Positions 1-8,264 of a stretch of DNA of 64,000 nucleotides are shown piece after piece. Below the pieces are notes generated by a model. It was given only the letters and a program-made list of their open reading frames with translations, had not been told where the DNA came from and did not search any database. Position numbers and translations under genes: made by a program. This DNA comes from Phycisphaerae bacterium (lineage in GTDB: Bacteria; Planctomycetota; Phycisphaerae; Tepidisphaerales; Tepidisphaeraceae), in contig JAICIO010000005.1 in assembly GCA_025924315.1 (NCBI GenBank), forward strand, positions 1 to 64,000, in the 5' to 3' direction. Numbering within the stretch: the stretch's first letter is position 1; the number at the start of each line of letters is the position of its first letter.

Positions 1-43
1 AATAATACGGATCTCATTTGATCGCGCGCCGACGGTGGCTTTT

Positions 44-120
44 GTAGGGTCCGCTTCAGCGGCCCGGTTATTCGGCTTTTCGAGGCGAAGAAATAACCGG
101 TCCGCTGAAGCGGACCCTAC
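44..120. repeat. Family A paired-hairpin REP element (C type), copy 1
   Basis: The element starts with GTAGGGTCCGCTTCAGCG and ends with its approximate reverse complement. Each arm is itself a hairpin (7-bp stem, TTCA loop on the left and TGAA on the right) headed by GTAG. The arms are separated by a short AT/GC-mixed spacer between GGTTATT and AATAACC. The left arm has one imperfect stem base (GCGGCCC). This is a BIME-like architecture. Confidence 0.9.
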
Positions 121-151
121 AGTGGCGCGCGGGAATTAAGTGGGAGCCGTA

Positions 152-178
152 AAACCGGTGCGCTGCAGCGCACCCTAC
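152..178. repeat. Family A half element (G type)
   Basis: Only the right arm of family A is present here (ACCGGTGCGCTG, then CAGCGCACCCTAC), with a TGCA loop instead of TGAA. It lies directly upstream of the acetyltransferase start and shows that single hairpins can persist alone. Confidence 0.8.
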
Positions 179-191
179 GAAAGAATTGTTC

Positions 192-950
192 ATGAGCATA
201 ACGACGGACCAGATCGTTGAAGGAATTCGAGCGTTGGGCGTTCGCCCCGGAGATTTGCTCCTTGCACACACCTCGCTGAAAAGTTTTGGTGAGGTGGAAG
301 GCGGCGCTGCTGGGGTTGCGGACGCGCTCGTGCAGTCGGTTTTGCCCGGCGGAACCGTGTTCGTTCCGACGTTCAACTTTTCGCAAGTACCATGGGATCG
401 CAATGCGACGCCGTCGCTCACCGGGGCGATCACCGAAGCGTTTCGCAAGCGGCCGGATGCGTTACGCAGCGATCATCCGACGCACGCAGTGGCCGGTATT
501 GGTCCGCTCGCGGGCGAGATCCTCGCGGATCACGACAAGCATCATCCGTTCGGTGAAGAGAGTCCGCTGTGGCGATTGTGGAAGCGCAACGCTTGGGTGC
601 TGCTCATCGGATGTCGGCATAACTCAAGTTCGATGATTCACGTCGCGGAGGAAGTCGTCGGTGTGCCGTATCTCAACCGCACGCGCACGCAAAAGGTCAT
701 CACGCCGCACGGGACGAAGGAAGTGACGCTGCGGCGGCCGAACTGCAGCAAAAGCTTTAATCGCGTTGACGCGCCGCTTCGAGGATCGAGCAAGATCATC
801 GATGGCACGATCGGTCCGTCAAAGGTGATGCTGATGCGATCGCAGGACATCGTCACCGTCGCAAGCGAAATGCTTCGCCGCGATCCGATGGCGCTTCTAT
901 GCGACGCGGGGACGTGCGAGGTGTGCGACGAGGCGCGCACTTATCGATAG
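192..950 (+). CDS. AAC(3)-family N-acetyltransferase
   Basis: This protein belongs to the Antibiotic_NAT/AAC(3) family, acetyl-CoA-dependent enzymes that acetylate the 3-amino group of aminoglycosides; many environmental members have unknown substrates. Visible family features are the early LLAHTSLKSFG motif, GGTVFVPTF near residue 55, and the HPTHAVAGIG stretch around residue 100. The length (about 252 aa) fits the family. ATG 192 is chosen; a TTG six bases earlier is also in frame. The upstream 190 bases are almost entirely REP sequence, so the promoter is not obvious. Whether it confers resistance cannot be judged from the sequence. Confidence 0.85.
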   Translation: MSITTDQIVEGIRALGVRPGDLLLAHTSLKSFGEVEGGAAGVADALVQSVLPGGTVFVPTFNFSQVPWDRNATPSLTGAITEAFRKRPDALRSDHPTHAVAGIGPLAGEILADHDKHHPFGEESPLWRLWKRNAWVLLIGCRHNSSSMIHVAEEVVGVPYLNRTRTQKVITPHGTKEVTLRRPNCSKSFNRVDAPLRGSSKIIDGTIGPSKVMLMRSQDIVTVASEMLRRDPMALLCDAGTCEVCDEARTYR

Positions 951-960
951 CAGGGGTTCG

Positions 961-1018
961 CCGCTTGCGGCTTAGCGGGGAGTAAAGCGGCTTGTGTTTT
1001 CCGCTAAGCCGCAAGCGG
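961..1018. repeat. Inverted repeat, CCGCTTGCGGCTTAGCGG family
   Basis: A perfect 18-bp inverted repeat (961-978 and 1001-1018) encloses a 22-bp spacer. Each arm contains a small GCCGC-TT-GCGGC type hairpin next to TTAG. A second copy lies at 10103-10156 and a fragment at 27966-27987. Confidence 0.85.
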
Positions 1019-1044
1019 CTGAGTCGTGCCACAAAAGAGAAGGA

Positions 1045-3000
1045 ATGCCGGAACCGAAGCGAGCCATCACTTTCCGCGCCGTTCTCATCGGTTCGCTCTT
1101 CGTCGCGCTCATCTGCGGAATCACGCCTTTCAACGACTGGATCCTCGCCAACACGCCGATGGTCGGCAGCTATCTGCCGCTGTGCGTCGTGCTGCTGTTT
1201 TTCGTACTCACGATCGGTGTGAACGGCTTGCTCCACCGGTTCGCCCCGCGGCGCGCGCTGCGCGGAACCGAGCTCGCGGTGATCATGGTGATGTCGCTCG
1301 TCGCCTGTAGCATCCCCGGGCAGGGGCTGATGCGCCCGTTTCTGCCGACGCTCGTTTCGCCGCTGTTTTACGGGCGCGATTACCCGCATTACTGGCAAAA
1401 TTTCCTGGGCATGCATCTGCCGACCTGGCTCTTCCCGGTGAAGGATCTGGCGACGGCGCCGTCCGATTCGAATGTCGTCGATTTTTATGGCCGCGTGCAA
1501 CCGGGCAGCGCGATTCCTTACTCCGCCTGGATCATTCCGCTGCTGGGTTGGGGCATTTTCATCGCCGGCCTGATGACAACGCTCGTCGCGATCGCGTATC
1601 TCGTCCGCGTGCAGTGGGCGATGAACGAGCGGCTGCCGTTCCCCGTCGCGCAGCTCGAGCTGGCGCTGATCGAAGAACCGAAACCCGGAAACTTTCTCAA
1701 CGATCTCTTTCGCAGCCGGGTCTTCTGGCTCGGCCTCGGCGGCGTATTCGTCATCCAGTGGCTCGCGGCGCTGCATCTGTATCTGCCAGGGTATTTCCCG
1801 GGGATTCCGCTCGGGTATCAGCTCAGCGATGTGCTCTCTTCTGCGCCGTGGGTGTATCTGCCGCCCTACGTCAAAAGCGCGACGATCTACTTCACCTTCG
1901 TTGGCATCGCCTACTTCATCCCCGCCCGCACGGTCTTCAGCCTGTGGGCGATTTACCTCATCGTCCGCGCGTACGAGATGTTCGCGCATCAACAGATCGA
2001 AATCCCCCGCGAGGCGTGGGACGACCAGCATTTTGGCGCGTGCGTGGTGTATGTCGGCGCCGTTGTCTGGATCGGACGGAAGCATTGGAGCACGATCGCG
2101 CGCCAGTCTCCGCTCGTCGGAATCAGCGCGCTGATCGGCATCGGCACGATGCTCGCGTGGCTCATCCTCCTTGGCGTGCATCTGTTGATGGCGCTGCTCA
2201 TCGTCGGCGTGATTCTTCTTGCGCAGATCGTCGTCGCGCGTGTCGTCGCGGAAACGGGCCTGCCGTTTTTCCGCTCGACCGTCACGTCCGGTCAGATCTT
2301 CAGTCTCTTCCCTTCGAGCACCTGGAGCACGCGCGATCTCTTCTTCGCGGGCGTGTTCACGATCAACGGCGGATATACGACCCGTGAAGGATTGCTCACG
2401 TTTGCGGAGCATGGACTGCGCGTTTCAGATGGCGCGGGGGTGGGATCGCGAGATCGTTCGAAGCTGGCGGCGCTGATGGCTTGGTCGCTGATCTTAGGTT
2501 TTGTGGTATGCGCCACCTCGTCGCTTCACTGCTATTACACGTACAGCGCACCCCTCACGCAGCGCGAGCGGACGCTCGAGAATCCGCAGGCGTTGCAAAC
2601 GCTGCCGATGGAGGAAATCGTCGGGCCGGTGCAGAGCGCGGGCCGGCCGTTTCCACCGAAAGCGCACAGTCCCGCCCTCAACTTGTCCGTTGGTGTGGGG
2701 ATCACGCTGCTGTTGCAGTTGATGACGTGGCGATTCGCGTGGTGGCCGTTCCTGCCGGTGGGATATCTCGGTTGCAATACCTACTACATTCACGCGGCGT
2801 GGTTCAGCCTGATGATCGGCTGGCTTGTGAAAGTGCTCATCCTCCGCTTCGGTGGGGCAACTTTTTATCAGCGTTGGCGACCCTTCTTCATCGGCCTCAT
2901 TTTCGGCGAGGCCTTGGCAGCGGCAACTGTTCTGGTCGTAAATTTAATTCTCGCTTCCCGCGGTCTCGATTATCCTCCCATCCGGTTATTACCGACATAA
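1045..3000 (+). CDS. DUF6785/DUF6784-type integral membrane protein
   Basis: This is a large polytopic membrane protein (about 651 aa) with long hydrophobic segments throughout, beginning at residue 10 and continuing to the C-terminus. It resembles the DUF6785/DUF6784 proteins common in Planctomycetota and Verrucomicrobiota, whose function is unknown. Recognisable stretches include GITPFNDWI near the N-terminus and ETGLPFFRSTVTSGQ in the middle. ATG 1045 is preceded by a purine-rich GAGAAGGA sequence; a GTG at 994 would place the N-terminus inside the upstream repeat and is less likely. The CBM9-like gene follows after 10 bases, so the two are probably co-transcribed. Confidence 0.75.
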   Translation: MPEPKRAITFRAVLIGSLFVALICGITPFNDWILANTPMVGSYLPLCVVLLFFVLTIGVNGLLHRFAPRRALRGTELAVIMVMSLVACSIPGQGLMRPFLPTLVSPLFYGRDYPHYWQNFLGMHLPTWLFPVKDLATAPSDSNVVDFYGRVQPGSAIPYSAWIIPLLGWGIFIAGLMTTLVAIAYLVRVQWAMNERLPFPVAQLELALIEEPKPGNFLNDLFRSRVFWLGLGGVFVIQWLAALHLYLPGYFPGIPLGYQLSDVLSSAPWVYLPPYVKSATIYFTFVGIAYFIPARTVFSLWAIYLIVRAYEMFAHQQIEIPREAWDDQHFGACVVYVGAVVWIGRKHWSTIARQSPLVGISALIGIGTMLAWLILLGVHLLMALLIVGVILLAQIVVARVVAETGLPFFRSTVTSGQIFSLFPSSTWSTRDLFFAGVFTINGGYTTREGLLTFAEHGLRVSDGAGVGSRDRSKLAALMAWSLILGFVVCATSSLHCYYTYSAPLTQRERTLENPQALQTLPMEEIVGPVQSAGRPFPPKAHSPALNLSVGVGITLLLQLMTWRFAWWPFLPVGYLGCNTYYIHAAWFSLMIGWLVKVLILRFGGATFYQRWRPFFIGLIFGEALAAATVLVVNLILASRGLDYPPIRLLPT

Positions 3001-3010
3001 GGATTTCTGA

Positions 3011-4111
3011 ATGATTGAATTCGCGAAGTCGCTTTCGAAGTCGCTTGTCGGTTTCGCAGATCAAACGCGTATCGATCTGCGAAACCGCCGAGCGATGGCG
3101 CGAGGTGCATCCGTCATTGGCGCCGCTTTGATTTTGTTCGCATCTTTCGCGCGAGCCGACGAAGCGCCAAAGATCGCCGAGTATCTCTGCTATCGCACCA
3201 CCGATGAGCAGATGAAAATCGACGGCAACATCACCGACGTCGAATGGGCGAACGCGCCGTGGACCGGCGATTTCGTCGACATCGTCGGCAAATCCACTTC
3301 GCCCAAGCCGCAATTTGCCACGCGGGCGAAAATGCTCTGGAGCGACACGACGCTCTACATCGCCGCCCATCTCGACGAGACCAATGTCTCCGCCAAGATC
3401 AGCGACCACGACGGCGAGCTCTACACCGGCAATGCTTTCGAAGTCTTCATCGATCCCGACGGCGACAATCAGAACTACGTCGAGCTCGAGATCAACGCCC
3501 TCAACACGACGATGGACCTCACGATGGACAAGCCCTACCGCGATCGCGGAAAGCCGGATCTGTCGTTCGAGCTCACCGGCATGAAAACGGCTGTGCATGT
3601 CGAAGGCACGCTAAACAATTCGAATGACACCGACCGCGGATGGGATATCGAGATCGCCATCCCGTTTTCAGCGCTTCAATCGCTTGCAAAGAAGCCCGCG
3701 CCGAGTGATCAGTGGCGGATCAACCTCGCGCGCTCGGAGTATGTCGATGAAAAGACGTCAAAGTACTCCGTCTGGTCCCCGCAGGCGGAGATGAACATGC
3801 ATGCGCCCGAGCGATTCGGTTACGTGCAATTCACCGAAGAACCACCGGGCAAAGGCGTCTTCAAGCCCGATCCGACCGCCAACGCCCGCCTCGCCCTTTT
3901 CAAGCTCTATCACGCCCAGCGCCTTTATCGCTACAAGAACAAGCACTGGGCGACAAGCCTGAAGGACATGAACTTCACGTCGGATCTGCCGATCGATTTC
4001 CACGGAACCCCGCAAGCCTGGACCGCGAGCGTGACGGTGAAAGGACCGAAGCCGATGATCGTCTCCGTCGATCAGGAATCGCATGTGCGCGTGCAATCGA
4101 GGACACCCTGA
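3011..4111 (+). CDS. Secreted CBM9-like carbohydrate-binding domain protein
   Basis: The mature part (residues about 55-270) matches the carbohydrate-family-9-like binding fold: KIDGNITDVEWANAPW at the start of the domain, LYIAAHLDE, and EVFIDPDGDNQNYVELEIN. This domain is found in xylanases and, as here, in stand-alone secreted proteins. A signal peptide with hydrophobic core SVIGAALILFASFARA is present. If translation starts at ATG 3011 the signal has a long n-region; ATG 3095 gives a conventional one and is an equally plausible start. It sits 10 bases after the DUF6785 gene and before a transporter, suggesting carbohydrate handling. This function is inferred. Confidence 0.8.
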   Translation: MIEFAKSLSKSLVGFADQTRIDLRNRRAMARGASVIGAALILFASFARADEAPKIAEYLCYRTTDEQMKIDGNITDVEWANAPWTGDFVDIVGKSTSPKPQFATRAKMLWSDTTLYIAAHLDETNVSAKISDHDGELYTGNAFEVFIDPDGDNQNYVELEINALNTTMDLTMDKPYRDRGKPDLSFELTGMKTAVHVEGTLNNSNDTDRGWDIEIAIPFSALQSLAKKPAPSDQWRINLARSEYVDEKTSKYSVWSPQAEMNMHAPERFGYVQFTEEPPGKGVFKPDPTANARLALFKLYHAQRLYRYKNKHWATSLKDMNFTSDLPIDFHGTPQAWTASVTVKGPKPMIVSVDQESHVRVQSRTP

Positions 4112-4118
4112 GAGAGCC

Positions 4119-4220
4119 GGTGGCACCGACATTCCTGTCGGTGATCGGGCGCGGTACTCCGCGACCGACATGGGTCGATGAGTACATCGCCCCATCACAG
4201 ACAAGAATGTCTGTGCCACC
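4119..4220. repeat. Paired-hairpin repeat, GGTGGCACCGACA family
   Basis: The left arm GGTGGCACCGACATTCC contains the hairpin CACCGACA-TTCC-TGTCGGTG. The right arm holds CACAGACA-AGAA-TGTCTGTG followed by CCACC. The two stems differ in sequence but each is internally complementary, which again indicates selection for structure. Confidence 0.75.
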
Positions 4221-4279
4221 GATAGTATGACCAAAATCGGTCACTTCGTTACGATGGCATCAACCGAAGAGGACAGCCG

Positions 4280-5629
4280 ATGACGACAATCGCCGTGAGT
4301 GACGATCTATCGCAAACGCCCCTGAACATCCGCGTGAAGTTGTCGATCATGATGTTCCTGCAATACGCGATCTGGGGCGCGTGGCTGCCGCTGTTTTTCG
4401 CGTTTCTGACCGGCTATCGCGGACTCACGCCGGAGAAGGCGGCGCTGCTCTTTTCGATCGGCGCCGCCGGCGCGCTCGTCGCGCCGTTCCTCGCGGGGCA
4501 GATTGCCGATCGCTGGTTCAACACTGAAAAGTTCCTCGGAATCAGTCATCTGATCGGCGCGGTGCTTGTGTGGAGACTGGCGGACGTTTCGAGCTACGGC
4601 GAGCTCATCGTTTATTCAGTTCTGTATTCCGTGATCTACGCGCCGACGCTCGCGCTCACCAACTCGCTCGCGTTTCATCACCTGGTCGATCGCGACAAGG
4701 AATTCGGCAAGATCCGCGTGTGGGGGACGATCGGATGGATCGTCGTCGGCATCGCGATCGGCCAGTGGCTGCTCTATCGCCATTCGCAGGGCGCAACGCC
4801 GGCGGAGATCTCGCACTCGCAGGTTGCGGGCATGGGCGACAGTCTCCGGCTGAGCGCCATCCTCGGCGTATTGATGGGAATCTTCTGCTTCCTGCTCCCC
4901 CCAACGCCTCCGCGGCGCGATAAGCAGAATTTCGCCGCGTGGGAAGCAACCCGCGAAGTGTTTCGCAGCCGCGCGCTGCTCGTGCTGTTTTTCGTCTCGT
5001 TCGTGATCGCCTGCGTGCACCAGTTTTATTTCGTGCTGACTGCGCCGTTCCTCCAGAGCACGATTCAAAGCTCATCCGCCGCTGGGGTGGCGAAAGGAAT
5101 CAACCGCATCTTCGGTGTGGGCGGCGGCGGGCTCATGACCATCGGGCAGATCTCGGAAATGTGCGTGCTGGCGCTCATGCCGCTGATCGTGAAGAAGGTG
5201 TCGTACAAGGCACTGCTTTGTATCGGCGTGCTCGCCTACACGCTTCGCTTTGCCGTCTTCGCCTATCTGCCGCATCCAGCGACCGTCATTCCGGCCTTGG
5301 CGCTGCACGGCATCTGCTTCGGCTGCTTCTTCTTCATCGCGTTCATCATTGTCGATGAACTGACGACGAAGGACGTTCGCGCCAGCGCCCAGAGCCTCTA
5401 CGGCCTGATCGTTTTCGGGTTGGGTGTCGTGGGCGGAAACCTGCTCTCGGGCTACATCTCGTCAATCAGCAAAACCGACGGCGGATTGAGCTACGCGCGG
5501 ATGTTTGGGATTCCGATGTGGATCTCGCTCGGCTGCCTGGTCGTGATGGCGATCTTCTATCCGGCTCGAGCGGCCCGCCGCGAGGTGGTGGAATCCGCCT
5601 TTCCGGTAGTCTCGCCCGCGAGCGAATAA
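4280..5629 (+). CDS. MFS transporter, nucleoside:H+ symporter type
   Basis: A 449-aa, 12-helix-type transporter. The N-terminal segment (MFLQYAIWGAWLPLF, residues about 26-40) followed by GLTPEKAALLFSIGAAGALVAPFLAGQIADRWF is characteristic of the nucleoside:H+ symporter (NupG-like) branch of the major facilitator superfamily. An inserted glycine-rich loop (GVGGGGLMTIGQ) lies between helices 7 and 8. A GAGGA ribosome-binding sequence precedes ATG 4280. The substrate cannot be fixed from sequence; the neighbouring CBM9-like gene leaves sugars possible. Confidence 0.8.
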   Translation: MTTIAVSDDLSQTPLNIRVKLSIMMFLQYAIWGAWLPLFFAFLTGYRGLTPEKAALLFSIGAAGALVAPFLAGQIADRWFNTEKFLGISHLIGAVLVWRLADVSSYGELIVYSVLYSVIYAPTLALTNSLAFHHLVDRDKEFGKIRVWGTIGWIVVGIAIGQWLLYRHSQGATPAEISHSQVAGMGDSLRLSAILGVLMGIFCFLLPPTPPRRDKQNFAAWEATREVFRSRALLVLFFVSFVIACVHQFYFVLTAPFLQSTIQSSSAAGVAKGINRIFGVGGGGLMTIGQISEMCVLALMPLIVKKVSYKALLCIGVLAYTLRFAVFAYLPHPATVIPALALHGICFGCFFFIAFIIVDELTTKDVRASAQSLYGLIVFGLGVVGGNLLSGYISSISKTDGGLSYARMFGIPMWISLGCLVVMAIFYPARAARREVVESAFPVVSPASE

Positions 5630-5692
5630 TCGCATTGATTGTTAGGTGTCTGTTCGATAAGATGCAGTGTGCGAGGCGGCCCCTTGGCCCGA

Positions 5693-5721
5693 GCGCAACA
5701 TGGCGCAACATGGCGCAACAT
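5693..5721. repeat. Tandem 10-bp repeat (GCGCAACATG x2.9)
   Basis: Three consecutive copies of GCGCAACATG, the last lacking one base, lie upstream of radA and are followed by an AT-rich stretch. The repeats could be protein-binding sites or simple slippage products. Confidence 0.8.
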
Positions 5722-5824
5722 AATTTTTTCGCGGCAATCGGCGATGTTTTTATAAGTGCTGATAGTAAATAGTTTTATGAATACACTAAGAATTGCAAAT
5801 ATAATCGCGTGTTGCGCGCGCTAA

Positions 5825-7321
5825 ATGGCCAAAACAAAGACCCAATTTCTCTGCAACAGCTGCGGAAGTCTTCATCCGAAATGGATGGGAAAATGTCCCG
5901 ACTGCGGAACGTGGGACGGCCTGCAGGAGTTCAAAGCCCCGACGCCCGATGCGCGCAAGCCCATCGGCGGATCGAATGCGACCGGCGATCTCGTGCAGGG
6001 CGCCGAGCCGATGCCGTTGCATGAGATCGACACCGACGACGCGCCGCGAACGCCAACGGGAATTGGGGAATTCGATCGCATCCTCGGCGGCGGGATTGTC
6101 CCGGGCAGCGCGGTTCTCGTCGGCGGCGAGCCGGGGATCGGCAAATCAACTCTTTTGCTGCAGGTCGCAAATGACCTGGCGGCCGGCACGGGCGCAGCCG
6201 AGGCGCTCCTCAGCAAATCCGATCGCTTGCTCAAGAAAAACGGCCTGCGAGCGACCAGCGGAAGCTCGCAGTTGGCCACGATCAGCGAACCGGCCTCTGA
6301 TGCCGGCATCAAAGTGCTGTACGTGACGAGCGAAGAATCGGCGCGACAAACGAAGCTTCGCGCGTCGCGCCTTGGTGTCACGAGCTCAAACCTTCTCGTC
6401 CTCGCCGAGACGAACGTCGAGCGCATCATCAACCAGATCCACAAAGTTCAGCCGGCGGTCGTGATCATCGATTCGATTCAGATGATTTATAAGCCCGACG
6501 TTCCCGCGGCCCCGGGTTCCGTTACGCAGCTGCGCGATTGCTGCATGGAGCTGGTTTACCTCGCGAAGATGAGCCAGATCGCGGTGGTGTTCGTCGGCCA
6601 TGTGACCAAGGCCGGTACCCTCGCGGGGCCGAAGATCATCGAGCACATCGTCGACACCGTCGTCTATTTCGAAGGCGATCGCTTTCATTCGCACCGCATC
6701 GTCAGGTGTGTGAAGAACCGCTTCGGCAGCACGCACGAGGTCGGGCTGTTTGAGATGACCGGCGAAGGGCTGCGCGAGGTGACCGATCCCGGGAATCTGT
6801 TCGTCGAGCAGCACGGCGACGCGGGCCCACCGAGCGGCAGCGTCATTACCGCGGCGATGCAGGGCTCGCGGGTTTTGCTCGTGGAAGTGCAGGCGCTGAC
6901 CGCATCCAGCGTCATCGGCGCGGCGCGACGAAAAGTAAGCGGCGTGAGCAGCGACCGCGTCGCGATGATCATCGCGGTGCTTGAGAAGCGCGCCGAATTA
7001 CGACTGGCGGCCGAAGACGTTTTCGTGAACGTCGCGGGTGGTGTGAAGGTGCAGGAGCCCGCGATCGACCTCGCGGTCGCACTCGCGATCGCGTCGGCCC
7101 ACATCAATCGTCCCCTGCCACCGGGAACATTCGCGGTCGGTGAATTGGGATTGGGCGGAGAGGTGCGGAGCGTTCCACAACTCGAGACGCGCTTACGCGA
7201 AGCGAGCCGGCTCGGCCTGGGCCATGCGATCGTCCCGCCGCTGGGGTCGAACATTCCAAAACTGGGAGGGATGGCGCTGCATGAAGTGCGACGCCTGTCA
7301 CAGGCGATGGCGGATTTGTGA
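5825..7321 (+). CDS. radA: DNA repair protein RadA
   Basis: RadA is a hexameric RecA-like ATPase that drives branch migration during recombination. Visible in order: an N-terminal zinc finger (C10, C13, C24, C27), Walker A GEPGIGKST (residues 101-109), VLYVTSEES, Walker B VVIIDSIQM, the RadA-specific KNRFG motif (CVKNRFGSTHEVGLFEM), and a C-terminal Lon-protease-like domain. The protein is 498 aa, longer than the usual roughly 450, because about 40 residues are inserted between Walker A and the VLYVTSEES strand. The upstream region is AT-rich and holds 10-bp tandem repeats. Confidence 0.96.
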   Translation: MAKTKTQFLCNSCGSLHPKWMGKCPDCGTWDGLQEFKAPTPDARKPIGGSNATGDLVQGAEPMPLHEIDTDDAPRTPTGIGEFDRILGGGIVPGSAVLVGGEPGIGKSTLLLQVANDLAAGTGAAEALLSKSDRLLKKNGLRATSGSSQLATISEPASDAGIKVLYVTSEESARQTKLRASRLGVTSSNLLVLAETNVERIINQIHKVQPAVVIIDSIQMIYKPDVPAAPGSVTQLRDCCMELVYLAKMSQIAVVFVGHVTKAGTLAGPKIIEHIVDTVVYFEGDRFHSHRIVRCVKNRFGSTHEVGLFEMTGEGLREVTDPGNLFVEQHGDAGPPSGSVITAAMQGSRVLLVEVQALTASSVIGAARRKVSGVSSDRVAMIIAVLEKRAELRLAAEDVFVNVAGGVKVQEPAIDLAVALAIASAHINRPLPPGTFAVGELGLGGEVRSVPQLETRLREASRLGLGHAIVPPLGSNIPKLGGMALHEVRRLSQAMADL

Positions 7322-7606
7322 TTATGGTGATTGGTGATTGGGCGTGATGGAACTAGCGATTATTGATTAGATCGATGCGCGAGAAGGCGTAGCGAGCGCC
7401 TTGGGAGGGCGAGGCTCCTGCCGAGCCGTTTTTGTGGATCCAGGCAGAAACGGCTCGGCGGGAGCCTCGCCCTCCCGCTACACCAAAACGCGCGCGGCTT
7501 TAGTGATTAATGAAGCAGTCGACGCCCTTCTTGTTATTCACTAATCAATAATCACTACCGACTCACGAATCACTCCTCACTCACGCATCAATCACCAATC
7601 ACCAGC
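7322..7606. repeat. Composite intergenic repeat: GGTGATTGGTGATTGG arms around another element
   Basis: The left flank (7322-7370) is rich in iterated GGTGATTGG / GATTATTGATTAG words and the right flank (7500-7606) carries the reverse-complement words (AATCACCAATCACCA). The centre holds a different inverted repeat (7389-7481). The arrangement reads as one repeat family inserted into another. No gene is seen in this 285-bp stretch. Confidence 0.7.
7389..7481. repeat. GTAGCG-GGAGGGCGAGGCTCC inverted repeat
   Basis: Arms 7403-7431 and 7448-7476 are nearly perfect reverse complements (GGGAGGGCGAGGCTCC, then GAGCCGTTT). Both ends carry GTAGCG. The left arm has about eight extra bases after GTAGCG. 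This is another GTAG-headed paired-hairpin family. Confidence 0.8.
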
Positions 7607-7607
7607 T

Positions 7608-8129
7608 TCACGATCCCGACGCGCCCATCTTCTTCCGCAGTTCCACCAGCTGCTCATACACCTTCGTCACCGCCTCCGGAACCACGCGCACGTCGCCCAC
7701 GACGCTCATGAAGTTCGTATCGCCCGCCCATCGTGGAACGATGTGCTGATGGAGATGGCCGGGCAATCCGGCGCCGGCGCACTTGCCCAGATTAATGCCG
7801 ACGTTGAATCCCTGCGGCGACATTGCCCGTTTTAACAGCTTGATCGCTTCGATGGTTTGCACTTGAAGGTCGGCGGCCTGCTCGTGCGAGAGGCTTTCCA
7901 TCTCCGGCTCGTGCATCCGGGGAGCCACGAGCAGATGGCCATTCGTGTAAGGGAAGAGGTTCAGCAGAACGATCGATAGATCCGTCTTCCACAAAATGTT
8001 CAACTGCTTGTACTTGGATTCGTCAGCGTCCGCGGCCTGGCATAAAAAGCACGGCGCATTGGCGTTGTCACGGTTCTTTTCGAGCGAGCGGATGTATTCC
8101 ATCCGCCACGGTGCGTGCAGGCTCTCCAT
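7608..8129 (-). CDS. HIT-family nucleotide hydrolase/transferase
   Basis: The histidine-triad motif HLHQHIVPRW is present near residue 130, preceded by LNLFPYTNGHLLVAPRMHE, as in the AP4A phosphorylase/HIT branch of the GalT superfamily. Such proteins cleave nucleotide phosphoanhydrides or phosphoramidates. The N-terminal SLHAPWRMEYI is the family's usual beginning, so a start at 8129 (or 8138, three residues earlier) is preferred over longer in-frame starts up to 8204. A Cys pair (APCFLC) near residue 25 may bind zinc. The gene stands alone between a repeat block and a divergent PEP-CTERM gene. Confidence 0.88.
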   Translation of the reverse strand: MESLHAPWRMEYIRSLEKNRDNANAPCFLCQAADADESKYKQLNILWKTDLSIVLLNLFPYTNGHLLVAPRMHEPEMESLSHEQAADLQVQTIEAIKLLKRAMSPQGFNVGINLGKCAGAGLPGHLHQHIVPRWAGDTNFMSVVGDVRVVPEAVTKVYEQLVELRKKMGASGS

Positions 8130-8264
8130 GCCGCGCATCTTACCGAAGCACATCGATCGCGCCTCCACCGCGACCGAGCGCAAATTTTTTACAAATTCCC
8201 GCAATGACCGTGGAATTTACTTGAGTGTTGCTGCACAATGCGAGGCACATAGGAGCCGGAGTTT

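Noticed and set aside
192-950. Acquired antibiotic-resistance gene
   Set aside because: AAC(3)-like genes are common chromosomal genes in environmental bacteria; no integron, transposase or plasmid feature is adjacent beyond the genome-wide repeats.
853-2412. Long antisense ORF opposite the DUF6785 gene
   Set aside because: Very rich in Arg, Asp, Glu and His with no recognisable domain; it is the shadow of a GC-rich gene in another frame.
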